A program made the translations under genes and the position numbers. Source: Rhodobacter sp. (GTDB lineage: Bacteria; Pseudomonadota; Alphaproteobacteria; Rhodobacterales; Rhodobacteraceae). From it: a DNA stretch of 64,000 nt. The stretch covers positions 1 through 64,000 of the forward strand of contig JACKKF010000003.1 in NCBI GenBank assembly GCA_020637555.1, given 5' to 3'. Positions 25,161 to 33,187 of the stretch are shown piece by piece (within the stretch, counting starts at the first letter, position 1; every line of letters begins with the position of its first letter). Below the pieces are notes generated by a model. That model did not search any database and had not been told where the DNA came from. It saw only the letters and a program-made list of their open reading frames with translations.

Positions 25161-26065
25161 CGCGCATCCTGATTACCGGCGCCGGTGGCAATGTGGGGCG
25201 CGCGTTGCTGGCGGGGCTCATCGGGCACACGGTCCTCGCCACCGACATCGCGCCCGGGTTCGAACGCTGCGATGTCACCGGCGACGACCCCGACCGCGTG
25301 ATCGGCGACTTCCGCCCCGAGGTGGTGGTGCATCTCGCCTCGATCGTGACGCCGCCCAAGGGCTCGACTCGCGCGTTCGAATGGCGCGTGGATGTGCAGG
25401 GCACGCGCAATGTGCTGGATGCCTGTCTGCGCCATGGCGTGCGGCGGCTGGTCGTGACCTCGTCGGGCGCGGCCTATGGCTATCACGCCGACAATCCCGT
25501 GCCCCTGCGCGAAACCGATCCGCTGCGCGGCAACCCCGAGTTCGCCTATGCCGATCACAAGCGCCAGGTCGAGGAGATGCTGGCCACCGCCCGGGCCGAT
25601 CATCCGGCGCTGGAGCAGGTGGTGCTGCGCGTCGGCACGGTGCTGGGCGAGGGGGTCGAAAACCAGATCACTGCGCTGTTTCGGCGCAAACGCCTGCTCA
25701 AGGTCGCGGGATCGGACAGCCCCTTCGTGTTCATCTGGACCCAGGATCTGGCCGCGATCCTGGTCCGAGCGGCGGTTGACGGCCCGGCGGGGACCTACAA
25801 CGTCGCCGGTGACGGGGCCCTGACGGTCGACGATCTGGCCGCGGCGATGGACAAACCGGTGCTGGCGCTGCCGGCCTGGCTGTTGCAGGCGGCGCTGGCG
25901 GTCGCGCGGCCCCTTCGGCTCAGCCGGTATGGGCCCGAGCAGGTGCGCTTCCTGCAATATCGCCCGGTCCTGGACAACAGCGCCTTGAAGACGACGTTCG
26001 GATTTACACCCGCGCTCACCTCGGCTCAGGTCTTTGACCTGTGGTGCCGCTGGGCCAACCCATGA
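25157..26065 (+). CDS. NAD-dependent epimerase/dehydratase family protein
   Basis: The extended short-chain dehydrogenase fold acts on sugar nucleotides, uronates or other hydroxy compounds. The 302-residue product has the NAD motif GAGGNVG (8-14) and a possible catalytic set of Ser103 (TSSGAAYGY), Tyr131 and Lys135 (YADHK). This gives a YxxxK pair, but the region lacks strong substrate-specific marks. The C-terminal domain is about 130 residues. It overlaps both neighbours by four bases, so it is part of the same coupled operon. The substrate cannot be named. Confidence 0.85.
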   Translation: MTRILITGAGGNVGRALLAGLIGHTVLATDIAPGFERCDVTGDDPDRVIGDFRPEVVVHLASIVTPPKGSTRAFEWRVDVQGTRNVLDACLRHGVRRLVVTSSGAAYGYHADNPVPLRETDPLRGNPEFAYADHKRQVEEMLATARADHPALEQVVLRVGTVLGEGVENQITALFRRKRLLKVAGSDSPFVFIWTQDLAAILVRAAVDGPAGTYNVAGDGALTVDDLAAAMDKPVLALPAWLLQAALAVARPLRLSRYGPEQVRFLQYRPVLDNSALKTTFGFTPALTSAQVFDLWCRWANP

Positions 26066-26829
26066 GAACCGCCGTCATCACCGGCGGAGGCGGCGGCCTG
26101 GGGCGCGCGCTGGCCCAGGGTTTGCAGGCGCGTGGCTGGTTCACCGCGCTGCTGGACCTGCCCGGGGGCTTCGACGGGTTGCAGGACGGCCCGCACTGCA
26201 GTCTTCACCCCTGCGATATCACCGATCCGGCGCAGGTGCGCGCCTGTGTGGCGGATCTGCGCGCCGCGCGCGCGACCATCGACCTGGCGGTCTACAATGC
26301 CGGCGTGACGCTGATCGCGCCCTTTGCCGGGATGGACCCCGCCGCCCATCGCCGCGCGTTCGAGGTCAACTATTGGGGGGCGGTGACCCTGGCGAGCGAA
26401 CTTCTGCCCGATCTGCGCCGTGCGCGGGGGACTCATCTGGCGATCACCTCGGTCGCCGGGTTCGCACCGCTCAAGCATCGCACGGCCTATGCAGCCTCGA
26501 AACACGCGATGACGGGTTTCTTCACCTCGCTCAGGGCTGAGGAAGCGCCGCATGGCGTCCGCGTCACCCTGGCCGCGCCGTCCTTCGTCGCAACCAATCC
26601 GGGCGCGCGCTATGGGGCCGACGGCATCGGCCGCCCGGGCGCCGCCCGCGACGGGATCGACGCGATGTCGCCCGACCAGGCGGCACAGGCGATCCTCAAG
26701 GGGGTGGACCGCGGGCGCGATTTCATTCCCGTGGGTCGGGTCGCGGCGCTGAGCTGGTGGCTGAACCGCCTGGCGCCCGGGCTCTACGCGCGCATGATGG
26801 TCAGGAGTGTCGCGCGAGAAACCCCTTGA
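26062..26829 (+). CDS. Short-chain dehydrogenase/reductase
   Basis: This classical SDR reduces or oxidises a carbonyl/hydroxyl group with NAD(P). The 255-residue product has the cofactor motif TGGGGGLG (7-14), NAG at 79-81, and the catalytic residues Ser130, Tyr143 and Lys147 in TSVAGFAP and YAASKHAM. ATG 26062 overlaps the epimerase stop by four bases and ends the tightly coupled run. The C-terminus contains a hydrophobic helical segment (WWLNRLAPGLYARMM), common in SDRs acting on lipophilic substrates. Confidence 0.9.
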   Translation: MRTAVITGGGGGLGRALAQGLQARGWFTALLDLPGGFDGLQDGPHCSLHPCDITDPAQVRACVADLRAARATIDLAVYNAGVTLIAPFAGMDPAAHRRAFEVNYWGAVTLASELLPDLRRARGTHLAITSVAGFAPLKHRTAYAASKHAMTGFFTSLRAEEAPHGVRVTLAAPSFVATNPGARYGADGIGRPGAARDGIDAMSPDQAAQAILKGVDRGRDFIPVGRVAALSWWLNRLAPGLYARMMVRSVARETP

Positions 26830-26860
26830 CGCAGAACAGGTTGCGCCATTGGGATAAGGG

Positions 26861-27532
26861 ATGCGCCGGACCCTCGCCCTGCTGTTGCTTCTGTTGGCCG
26901 CCTGCGGCCGCCCCCTGACCCCGCACGAGGCCGATCTGGCCCAGCGGCTCTTTGGCGAGTCGCTGGACCCGGTGCCGGTGCGGCTGCATGACACATCGCT
27001 GGTGGGCCTGACGGAGCATCGCTTTGCCACGCGGCCCCGCACCACCTGCCGCGAGCGCCTTGGCCCGCCCCCGACGGCGCCCTATGAAACCGGCCGCATC
27101 GCCGGTGTGGCGCTGGGCAACCACCTGCATATCCGCCCGGACGTTTTCCGCCCCGATTTTGCCCGACGCGCCGATGGCGCGCTGCCACTGGCCGCGGCGA
27201 TGTTCCTGGCGCATGAACTGACGCATGTGTGGCAATGGCAGAACCGCAGGCTGACGGGGTATTCGCCGTTGCGGGTGGGGGCCGAACACCGCCCCGGCGT
27301 GGATCCCTATCTGTTCGATCCGGCGACCAACGCCCATTTCCTGGACTATGGCTACGAGCAACAGGCCAGCCTGGTCGAGGAGTATGTCTGTTGCATGGCG
27401 CTGGATCCGGACGGAGCCCGCACCACACGCCTGCACACGCTTCTGTCGCAGGTCATGGAACCCCGGGACCTGCCCCGGGGACCGATCTCGCTGCCCTGGA
27501 ACGGGGCCGAGACGCGCGGCATTTGCGGCTGA
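26861..27532 (+). CDS. Putative lipoprotein with an HExxH zinc-protease motif
   Basis: I do not recognise a named family. The 223-residue product has a lipoprotein signal with lipobox LLAAC (Cys15), so it should be anchored to a membrane, facing the periplasm. It carries HELTHVWQWQ (His118, Glu119, His122), the zinc-peptidase signature. A possible third ligand lies in the downstream segment LVEEYVCCMALDP, where a glutamate follows by about 50 residues. It begins 31 bases after the SDR stop and may be co-transcribed with the operon. A structural or inactive role is possible; proteolysis is inferred from the motif. Confidence 0.75.
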   Translation: MRRTLALLLLLLAACGRPLTPHEADLAQRLFGESLDPVPVRLHDTSLVGLTEHRFATRPRTTCRERLGPPPTAPYETGRIAGVALGNHLHIRPDVFRPDFARRADGALPLAAAMFLAHELTHVWQWQNRRLTGYSPLRVGAEHRPGVDPYLFDPATNAHFLDYGYEQQASLVEEYVCCMALDPDGARTTRLHTLLSQVMEPRDLPRGPISLPWNGAETRGICG

Positions 27533-27552
27533 AACGCCGCCGGTCGCCGCGG

Positions 27553-28560
27553 TCAGCGCGAATAGAACCCTTCATAGATCGGCGTCAGCGTCTCCATGTC
27601 AAAGAGCGACGAGACCGACGTGCCGTTCCAGGTGTTCAGGATCGCCTGAGCGAACATCGGCGCGGTCGGCACGATGCGGATGTTGGGCGTGGCCTTGACC
27701 GCTTCGGTCGGCTCTATGGAATCGGTGATGACCAGGGTCTTCATGACGGAATTCTTGATCCGCTCGACCGCCGGACCGGACAGGACGCCATGGGTGATGT
27801 AGCTGTGAACCTCGGTTGCGCCGGCGTCCATCAGAACCTCGGCCGCCTTGCACAGGGTGCCGGCCGTGTCGCAGATGTCATCGACGATGATACAGGTCTT
27901 GCCCTTCACATCCCCGATCACGGTCATTTCGGCCACCTCGCCGGGTTTCTCGCGGCGCTTGTCGACGATCGACAGCGGCGCGTTGATGCGCTTGGCCAGT
28001 TCGCGCGCCCGCGCCACGCCGCCGACATCGGGCGAGACAACCATCACGTCGCTGCGCCGGTCGCGGAACGTGTGCATCACGTCCAGCGCAAAGATCGGCG
28101 CGGCATACAGGTTGTCCACCGGAATGTCGAAGAACCCCTGGATCTGGGTCGCATGCAGGTCCAGCGTCAGCACGCGGTCGATGCCGGCCTCGGTGATGAG
28201 ATTGGCGACCAGCTTGGCCGAGATCGGCGTGCGGGCCTTGGTCCGGCGATCCTGGCGCGCATAGCCGAAATAGGGGATCACCGCGGTGATGCGCGCCGCC
28301 GACGAGCGTTTCAGCGCGTCGGCGATGATCAGCAGTTCCATCAGGTTGTCATTCGCCGGGTTCGAGGTCGGCTGGATGATGAACATGTCCTCGCCGCGCA
28401 CGTTCTCATAGACCTCGACAAAGATCTCCTGGTCATTGAACCGTTCGACCCGCGCGTCCACCAGATTGACCTGCATCCCGCGATGCAGCGACATGCGGCG
28501 CGCGATGGCCTTGGCGAGCGGCTTGTTGGCATTGCCGGCGATGAGTTTCGGTTCGGTCAT
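27553..28560 (-). CDS. prs: Ribose-phosphate pyrophosphokinase (PRPP synthase)
   Basis: Prs makes PRPP from ribose 5-phosphate and ATP for nucleotide, histidine and tryptophan synthesis. The 335-residue product has the class I signatures: FNDQEIFVEVYENVRG, the flexible loop FGYARQDRRTKARTPISAKL, LTLDLHATQIQGFFDIPVDN with the divalent-cation site, and the PRPP-binding IIVDDICDTAGTLCKAAEVL. The ATG at 28560 (MTEPKLIAGNANK) gives the family start. It is slightly longer than the E. coli enzyme (315). It is convergent with the metalloprotease-like lipoprotein gene, with 20 bases between stops. Confidence 0.97.
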   Translation of the reverse strand: MTEPKLIAGNANKPLAKAIARRMSLHRGMQVNLVDARVERFNDQEIFVEVYENVRGEDMFIIQPTSNPANDNLMELLIIADALKRSSAARITAVIPYFGYARQDRRTKARTPISAKLVANLITEAGIDRVLTLDLHATQIQGFFDIPVDNLYAAPIFALDVMHTFRDRRSDVMVVSPDVGGVARARELAKRINAPLSIVDKRREKPGEVAEMTVIGDVKGKTCIIVDDICDTAGTLCKAAEVLMDAGATEVHSYITHGVLSGPAVERIKNSVMKTLVITDSIEPTEAVKATPNIRIVPTAPMFAQAILNTWNGTSVSSLFDMETLTPIYEGFYSR

Positions 28561-28662
28561 GGCGCGTGTCTCGATGGCGATTGGGCTGGAGAGTCGGGAT
28601 GTTGACACCGCTTATCACCCCGCTAGGGTCTTGCAAACCCAGAGGTCCCGGAGACGCGCCGA

Positions 28663-29259
28663 ATGCGACAGATTGACTATTACTTCACCGTGGTCTCGCC
28701 CTGGACCTATCTGGCGGGCAATCGGCCGGTCGAGATCGCCGCGCGGCACGGCGCCAGCCTGCGCTACAAGCCGGTCGATCCGGGCGCGCTGTTTGCCCGC
28801 ACCGGCGGGCTGCCGTTGCCCCAGCGCCATGAAAGCCGGCAGGCCTATCGGTTGCAGGAACTGCGCCGCCAGTCGGTCAAGGCGGGGATGCCCCTGACGC
28901 CGAAGCCCGCGTTCTTCCCGACCAATCCGGCGCCGGCCGCCTATGCGATCATCGCCGCGCAAGAGGCCGGCGGCGGCGATCTGGGGGCGCTGGTGCAATC
29001 TCTCTGCGCGGCCTGCTGGGCCGAGGAGCGCAACGTCGCCGAGGACGAGGTCATCGCGGAGTGCCTGACCCGCGCCGGTTTTCCGGCCAGCCTGACCATG
29101 TCCGGCATGTTGATCGGCGCCGAAACCTATGGCCGCAACCTCGAGGATGCGGTCGCGGCCGGTGTGTTCGGTTTCCCCTTCTTCGTGGTCGATGGCGAAT
29201 GTTTCTGGGGTCAGGACCGGCTCGAGGATCTGGACCTGTTCCTGGCAGGCAAGCTTTGA
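28663..29259 (+). CDS. 2-hydroxychromene-2-carboxylate isomerase-like DsbA-fold protein
   Basis: HCCA isomerases are kappa-class glutathione transferase relatives that act in naphthalene catabolism, but many homologues have unknown substrates. The 198-residue product starts MRQIDYYFTVVSPWTYLAGN, with Ser12 in the place of the thioredoxin-fold active-site residue. It retains the family segments AAQEAGGGDLGALVQSLCAA and GVFGFPFFVVDGECFWGQDRL, including the cis-proline. It overlaps the next hydrolase gene by four bases (TTGA). It is divergent from prs with about 100 bases between start codons. Confidence 0.85.
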   Translation: MRQIDYYFTVVSPWTYLAGNRPVEIAARHGASLRYKPVDPGALFARTGGLPLPQRHESRQAYRLQELRRQSVKAGMPLTPKPAFFPTNPAPAAYAIIAAQEAGGGDLGALVQSLCAACWAEERNVAEDEVIAECLTRAGFPASLTMSGMLIGAETYGRNLEDAVAAGVFGFPFFVVDGECFWGQDRLEDLDLFLAGKL

Positions 29260-30074
29260 TCGCGTTGCATGGCCAGCGGCTGGGCACCCCCGGTGCCCCG
29301 CCCGCTGTGCTGGCGCATTGTTTTCTGGGCAATGGCGGCAGCTGGCGGCGTCTGCTGGCGGCGATGGCGCCGCTTGATGCACTGTCGCTGGACCTGCCCG
29401 GTCACGGTGCCTCGCCCATGCCGGACAGCCCCGGGGATTTCCATGCGTTGACGGCGGATGCGATCACGGCGCAGGTCGCGCAGCCGTCCCTGCTGATCGG
29501 CCATTCCTTTGGCGCGGCCTCGATGCTGCGCCATGCCCTGCACCATCCGCAAACCGTGACGGGCCTCGTGCTGATCGAGCCGGTGTTCTTTGCCGCCGCG
29601 CGTGGCATGCCGGCCTATGATCCCTATCGCGAGAGCGAACGCGCGCTGCATGGCGCCGTGCGCGCCGGCGATCTCGAACATGCGGCGCGCGAATTTCTGG
29701 CCCTGAACCCCGGTTCCCCCAGCTGGGAGTCGCTGCCTGCGCCGGTGCAGCGGCAGATGGCCGCGCAGATGCCTCTGGTGTCCGCGACCGAACAGGGGCT
29801 GTTCGGCGACAGTGGTGGTCTCTGCGCGCCGGGGGTGATGGAAGGGTTCGACCCGCCGGTCCTGTTGCTGGTCGGCAGCGGCACGACGCCGATTTTTCAC
29901 GCCACGGTCAAGGCCTTGGCCCAGCGGCTTCCGCGTGCGGAGGTGGCGGTCATTCCGGGGGCAGGGCATATGGTGCCGATCAGCCACCCGACCGAGACCG
30001 CGCAGGTGATCGACGCCTGGATCCGGCGCACCGGCCAGCCGACGGCGGCGACGGAAAACCCCTGCGCCGGCTGA
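29256..30074 (+). CDS. Alpha/beta hydrolase
   Basis: The 272-residue product has the hydrolase fold with nucleophile Ser84 in the elbow IGHSFGAAS, the oxyanion segment HCFLGNGGSW and a late histidine in GAGHMVPISHP. The acid is probably in LVGSGTTPIF or nearby. No ATG fits; a TTG at 29256 overlaps the isomerase stop as TTGA, giving LIALHGQRLG as the start. Its coupling to the isomerase suggests a shared pathway, possibly aromatic or ring-cleavage products, but the substrate is unknown. Confidence 0.82.
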   Translation: MIALHGQRLGTPGAPPAVLAHCFLGNGGSWRRLLAAMAPLDALSLDLPGHGASPMPDSPGDFHALTADAITAQVAQPSLLIGHSFGAASMLRHALHHPQTVTGLVLIEPVFFAAARGMPAYDPYRESERALHGAVRAGDLEHAAREFLALNPGSPSWESLPAPVQRQMAAQMPLVSATEQGLFGDSGGLCAPGVMEGFDPPVLLLVGSGTTPIFHATVKALAQRLPRAEVAVIPGAGHMVPISHPTETAQVIDAWIRRTGQPTAATENPCAG

Positions 30075-30113
30075 CGCAGGGGTTTTCCGCAATCGGTGAC
30101 GCGCAGGATCGGA

Positions 30114-30440
30114 TCAGGCCGCTTCGGCCTCGGCCTCGGCCGCAGCCATGCGGCGTTCGCTTTCCTCGCGCGACAGCGCGACCGAGGTTCGCACCCCGGC
30201 AGCCACGAACTGCATGAGGCCCGAGACCACGCGCTCGTTCGGGTCGATGCCGGCGCAGCTCAGCACCTCGCGGCCATCGCGAGAACGCGCCCAGCGGGCG
30301 ATCTGCTCGGGGCCGTTACCGTATTTCTTGTCGTCGGCAATTGCGTCGTCCAGTGCCGCCAACACGACCGCCGCAAACAGTTTGCGCGCGCGCTGGCCCT
30401 GCTCGTGATTGTACGCCGTGCCATCCACGGAGTCGAACAT
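30114..30440 (-). CDS. Conserved hypothetical protein, probably Rhodobacterales-specific
   Basis: I cannot assign a function. The 108-residue product is soluble, without signal or membrane segments, and mostly helical. It begins MFDSVDGTAYNHEQGQRARK and includes DAIADDKKYGNGPEQIARWA. The C-terminus is an Ala/Glu coiled-coil-like tail (ERRMAAAEAEAEAA). Its codon bias is that of a real gene and the sequence seems familiar from related genomes, possibly as a DUF, but the number is uncertain. It is divergent from efp across 213 bases, which should contain both promoters. Confidence 0.7.
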   Translation of the reverse strand: MFDSVDGTAYNHEQGQRARKLFAAVVLAALDDAIADDKKYGNGPEQIARWARSRDGREVLSCAGIDPNERVVSGLMQFVAAGVRTSVALSREESERRMAAAEAEAEAA

Positions 30441-30653
30441 ACTTACCGTCCTTATTCTTGCTCTTGCATTTCCGGGCGTTCGCCTCTTTAACGGTTTGGC
30501 GTGGCGATTCGCTACCGATCTATTGCATGTCTGTCATGCGCTGGGTGCATGGCTGGGCTTGCGTGTCGCCTCTGGTCCTTGGCTTGCGCGGGGTGACCCT
30601 GCAGGATATAGGCCTGCCCAAGGCGATCTCAACATTTTCTCAAGAGTTTTCTC

Positions 30654-31217
30654 ATGGCCAAGATCAACGGCAATGAAATCCGTCCGGGCTCGGTTCTGGA
30701 ACACGACAACGGCCTGTGGGTTGCGGTCAAGGTCAACCATGTGAAGCCCGGCAAGGGCGGCGCCTTTGCCCAGGTCGAGCTGAAGAACCTGCGGGATGGG
30801 CGGAAGCTGAACGAGCGCTTCCGGTCCGAGGACAAGGTCGAGGCCGTCAAGCTGGAGCGCAAGGATCAGCAGTTCCTGTTCGAGGCGGATCAGATGCTGA
30901 CCTTCATGGACAGCGAAACCTTCGAACAGATCGAACTGCCGGCCGATCTGCTGGGCGACCGCCGTCCGTTCCTGCAAGACGGCATGACCGTCACCATCGA
31001 ATATTACGGCGACGAGGCGCTCAATGTGGCGCTGCCCCCCAAGGTCGTCTGCAAGATCATCGAGACCGAGCCCGTGGTCAAAGGTCAGACCGCCGCGAAC
31101 AGTTTCAAGCCGGCGGTTCTGGACAACGGGCTGCGCATCATGGTGCCCCCGTTCATCGCGCAGGACGAGGACATCGTGGTCCATACCGAAACCTTCGAGT
31201 ATTCCGAAAGGGCCTGA
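30654..31217 (+). CDS. efp: Translation elongation factor P
   Basis: EF-P relieves ribosome stalling at consecutive prolines. The 187-residue product has the three beta-barrel domains and the closing signature GLRIMVPPFIAQDEDIVVHT. The residue that is modified in many bacteria is Lys34 in the loop KPGKGGAFAQ, consistent with EpmA-type lysylation; epmA is not in this window. ATG 30654 is the family start (MAKINGNEIRPGSVLEHDNG). Its stop lies three bases before the META-domain lipoprotein gene. Confidence 0.97.
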   Translation: MAKINGNEIRPGSVLEHDNGLWVAVKVNHVKPGKGGAFAQVELKNLRDGRKLNERFRSEDKVEAVKLERKDQQFLFEADQMLTFMDSETFEQIELPADLLGDRRPFLQDGMTVTIEYYGDEALNVALPPKVVCKIIETEPVVKGQTAANSFKPAVLDNGLRIMVPPFIAQDEDIVVHTETFEYSERA

Positions 31218-31220
31218 TCC

Positions 31221-31610
31221 ATGCGTCGTGTGTTTTTGTTCGCCATTTTGCTGGCATTGGGGGCCTGTGTGGGCTCATCCCCCGGCCCCGAGGGGGACTG
31301 GCGTGTCGTCGAACTGGATGGCACCGAGATCGAGGCGGCGGACGGCGTCACCCTGACGCTGGACGACGGGCAGGCATCGGGGCGGGCGGGGTGCAACCGG
31401 TTCGCGGGCAGCTATGCGGTGGACCCGGGCTTTGCCTTTGGGCCGCTGGCCCTGACGCGCATGGCGTGTTTTGGCCGGGCTGCGGAACTGGAAACCCTTT
31501 TCACCACCGTCAGCGGCCAGATCGACGGCTTCCAGCGCGACGGCGATGCGCTGGTGCTCACCGCGGGCAACCGGCCGGTGTTGCGGGCGGTTCCCGCCGA
31601 CCCCCGGTAA
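31221..31610 (+). CDS. META-domain lipoprotein
   Basis: The META domain (HslJ-like) is found in outer-membrane or periplasmic proteins linked to heat or drug stress, with unknown biochemistry. The 129-residue product has a lipoprotein signal with LALGAC (Cys15) and then the domain: GDWRVVELDGTEIE, SGRAGCNRFAGSYAV and LALTRMACFG. The paired cysteines may form a disulfide. It begins only three bases after efp and so is probably co-transcribed, though there is no known functional link. Confidence 0.85.
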   Translation: MRRVFLFAILLALGACVGSSPGPEGDWRVVELDGTEIEAADGVTLTLDDGQASGRAGCNRFAGSYAVDPGFAFGPLALTRMACFGRAAELETLFTTVSGQIDGFQRDGDALVLTAGNRPVLRAVPADPR

Positions 31611-31694
31611 AAACCCCCTGGCCGGGACACAGATCCCGGTAACAAACGCGCCACGGTTCCCGTATCGGAGAGTATGCCACAGCCACGAGGTCCC

Positions 31695-32300
31695 ATGCTC
31701 GACCGTCACGTTCGCCCGCTGATCGACCCGCCGCTCAACCGGCTCGGCCACCGTCTGGCCGGACTGGGCATCGGCGCGAATGCCGTCACCGCGCTGGGCC
31801 TGATGCTGGGACTGGGCGCGGCGCTCGCGGTGGCGTCTGGCAGTGTCGCCGTGGCGCTGGGGCTGATGCTGGCGTCCCGTCTGGCCGACGGACTCGACGG
31901 GGCGGTTGCCCGGGCGACCCGGCCCAGCGACTTTGGCGGGGTTTTCGACATCGCCGCCGACTTCGTGTTCTACGCCGCGCTTCCCCTGGCCTTTGTCTGG
32001 GTCGATCCGGTGCGCAACGGCCTGGCGGGCGCGTCGCTGATCGCGGCCTTCTACATCAACGCCGCCAGCTTCCTGGGCTATGCGATCCTGGCGGCGAAAC
32101 AGGGGCACACCACCCAGGCACGCGGTCAGAAATCCTGGTATCACGCCGGCGGGTTGATGGAGGGCACGGAAACCATCGTGTTCTTCGCCGCGTTCTGCCT
32201 GTGGCCCGCCCTGTTTCCCGCCCTGGCCTGGGTGTTCGCGGCGCTGTGCCTGATCACCGCAACCGGACGGATGATTCAGATGCGGCAAACCTTCGACTGA
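31695..32300 (+). CDS. CDP-alcohol phosphatidyltransferase-family membrane protein
   Basis: These membrane enzymes transfer a phosphatidyl group from CDP-diacylglycerol to an alcohol. The product is 201 residues with five to six hydrophobic segments. The catalytic motif is complete: DGLDGAVARATRPSDFGGVF followed by DIAAD, giving the pattern D-G-x2-A-R-x8-G-x3-D-x3-D. Two starts are possible, 31674 and 31695; the second has GAGG four bases upstream and is preferred. The alcohol cannot be read; phosphatidylglycerophosphate, cardiolipin or inositol-type synthases are all related. Confidence 0.85.
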   Translation: MLDRHVRPLIDPPLNRLGHRLAGLGIGANAVTALGLMLGLGAALAVASGSVAVALGLMLASRLADGLDGAVARATRPSDFGGVFDIAADFVFYAALPLAFVWVDPVRNGLAGASLIAAFYINAASFLGYAILAAKQGHTTQARGQKSWYHAGGLMEGTETIVFFAAFCLWPALFPALAWVFAALCLITATGRMIQMRQTFD

Positions 32301-32328
32301 CCGCCCGGCGCGGGCGCGGTCGAACGGC

Positions 32329-32405
32329 TGGCGATCCCGGAAGGACTCGAACCCTCAACCACCTGATTAGAAGTCAGGTGCTCTATCCAGTTGAGCTACG
32401 GGACC
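32329..32405 (-). tRNA. tRNA-Arg (anticodon TCT)
   Basis: The minus strand folds into a full cloverleaf of 77 bases with an encoded CCA (plus-strand TGG at 32329-32331). The acceptor stem pairs GGTCCCG with CGGGATC, including one G-U. The anticodon stem CCTGA/TCAGG holds loop CTTCTAA with anticodon TCT, reading AGA and AGG. The T arm contains GTTCGAG. AGA and AGG are rare codons in a genome this GC-rich. Confidence 0.95.
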
Positions 32406-32440
32406 GCTGGCGCCGTTCATGGGCCAGCGCGCGGGTTCCG

Positions 32441-33187
32441 TCAAGGCGTCAGCGGCAGCTCTGTCAGGGTGCGGGCCAGAAGCGCCAGGTTTTCCGGTTC
32501 GGAAAAGCGGTGATCGGCACCCTTCACCAGGGTCAGGTTCAAGTCGGGGCTGTCGGCATGCGCGAACAGTTTCAGGGCCACCGACACGGGGACATCGGTG
32601 TCGTCGGACCCTTGCAGCAGGCGCACGGGGAACGGCAGGGGCAGGGGGCTGCGCAACACCAGCCGCGTGCGCCCGTCCTCGATCAGGCGCCGGGTGATGC
32701 GGTAGGGTTCGTCGGCATAGTCGGACGGCAGGTCCACATGGCCGTCACGCATCAGCGCGGCGCGCTGGGTTTCGCTGAAATCGGACCACATGCCGTCCTC
32801 GGTGAAATCGGGTGCGGCGGCGATACCGACCAGCGCCGCGACCCGTTCGGGCATCGCGCGCGCAACCAGGAGCGCGATCCACCCCCCCATCGAGGACCCG
32901 ACCAGCACCTGTTTGCCCGTGGTCAGCATGCGGATCGCCTGCAGCGCATCCTCGGCCCAGTCGCCGATGCAGCCATCGAGGAAATCCTCGCTGGATTGCC
33001 CGTGGCCCGAATAGTCAAAGCGCAGAAAGGCGCGGCCGGTTTCGCGCGCCCAGTTTTCCAGAAATTGCGCCTTGGTTCCGGTCATGTCGGATTTGAACCC
33101 GCCCAGGAACACGAGGCCCGGACCGGCCCCCGGGGTCTGCACATAGGCGATGCGGCGGCCTTGCGGTGTGTCCAGATACTGCGTCAC
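32441..33187 (-). CDS. Alpha/beta hydrolase
   Basis: The 248-residue product is a serine hydrolase of the alpha/beta fold, with FLGGFKSDMTGTKA near the oxyanion position, nucleophile Ser in VLVGSSMGGWIALL, an acid in LLQGSDDTDVP and the final His in GADHRFSEPE. It resembles BphD/palmitoyl-thioesterase-like hydrolases (DUF-free group). No ATG fits; a GTG at 33187 overlaps the creatininase stop by four bases as GTGA, giving a normal domain start. The two genes are evidently co-translated. Confidence 0.85.
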   Translation of the reverse strand: MTQYLDTPQGRRIAYVQTPGAGPGLVFLGGFKSDMTGTKAQFLENWARETGRAFLRFDYSGHGQSSEDFLDGCIGDWAEDALQAIRMLTTGKQVLVGSSMGGWIALLVARAMPERVAALVGIAAAPDFTEDGMWSDFSETQRAALMRDGHVDLPSDYADEPYRITRRLIEDGRTRLVLRSPLPLPFPVRLLQGSDDTDVPVSVALKLFAHADSPDLNLTLVKGADHRFSEPENLALLARTLTELPLTP

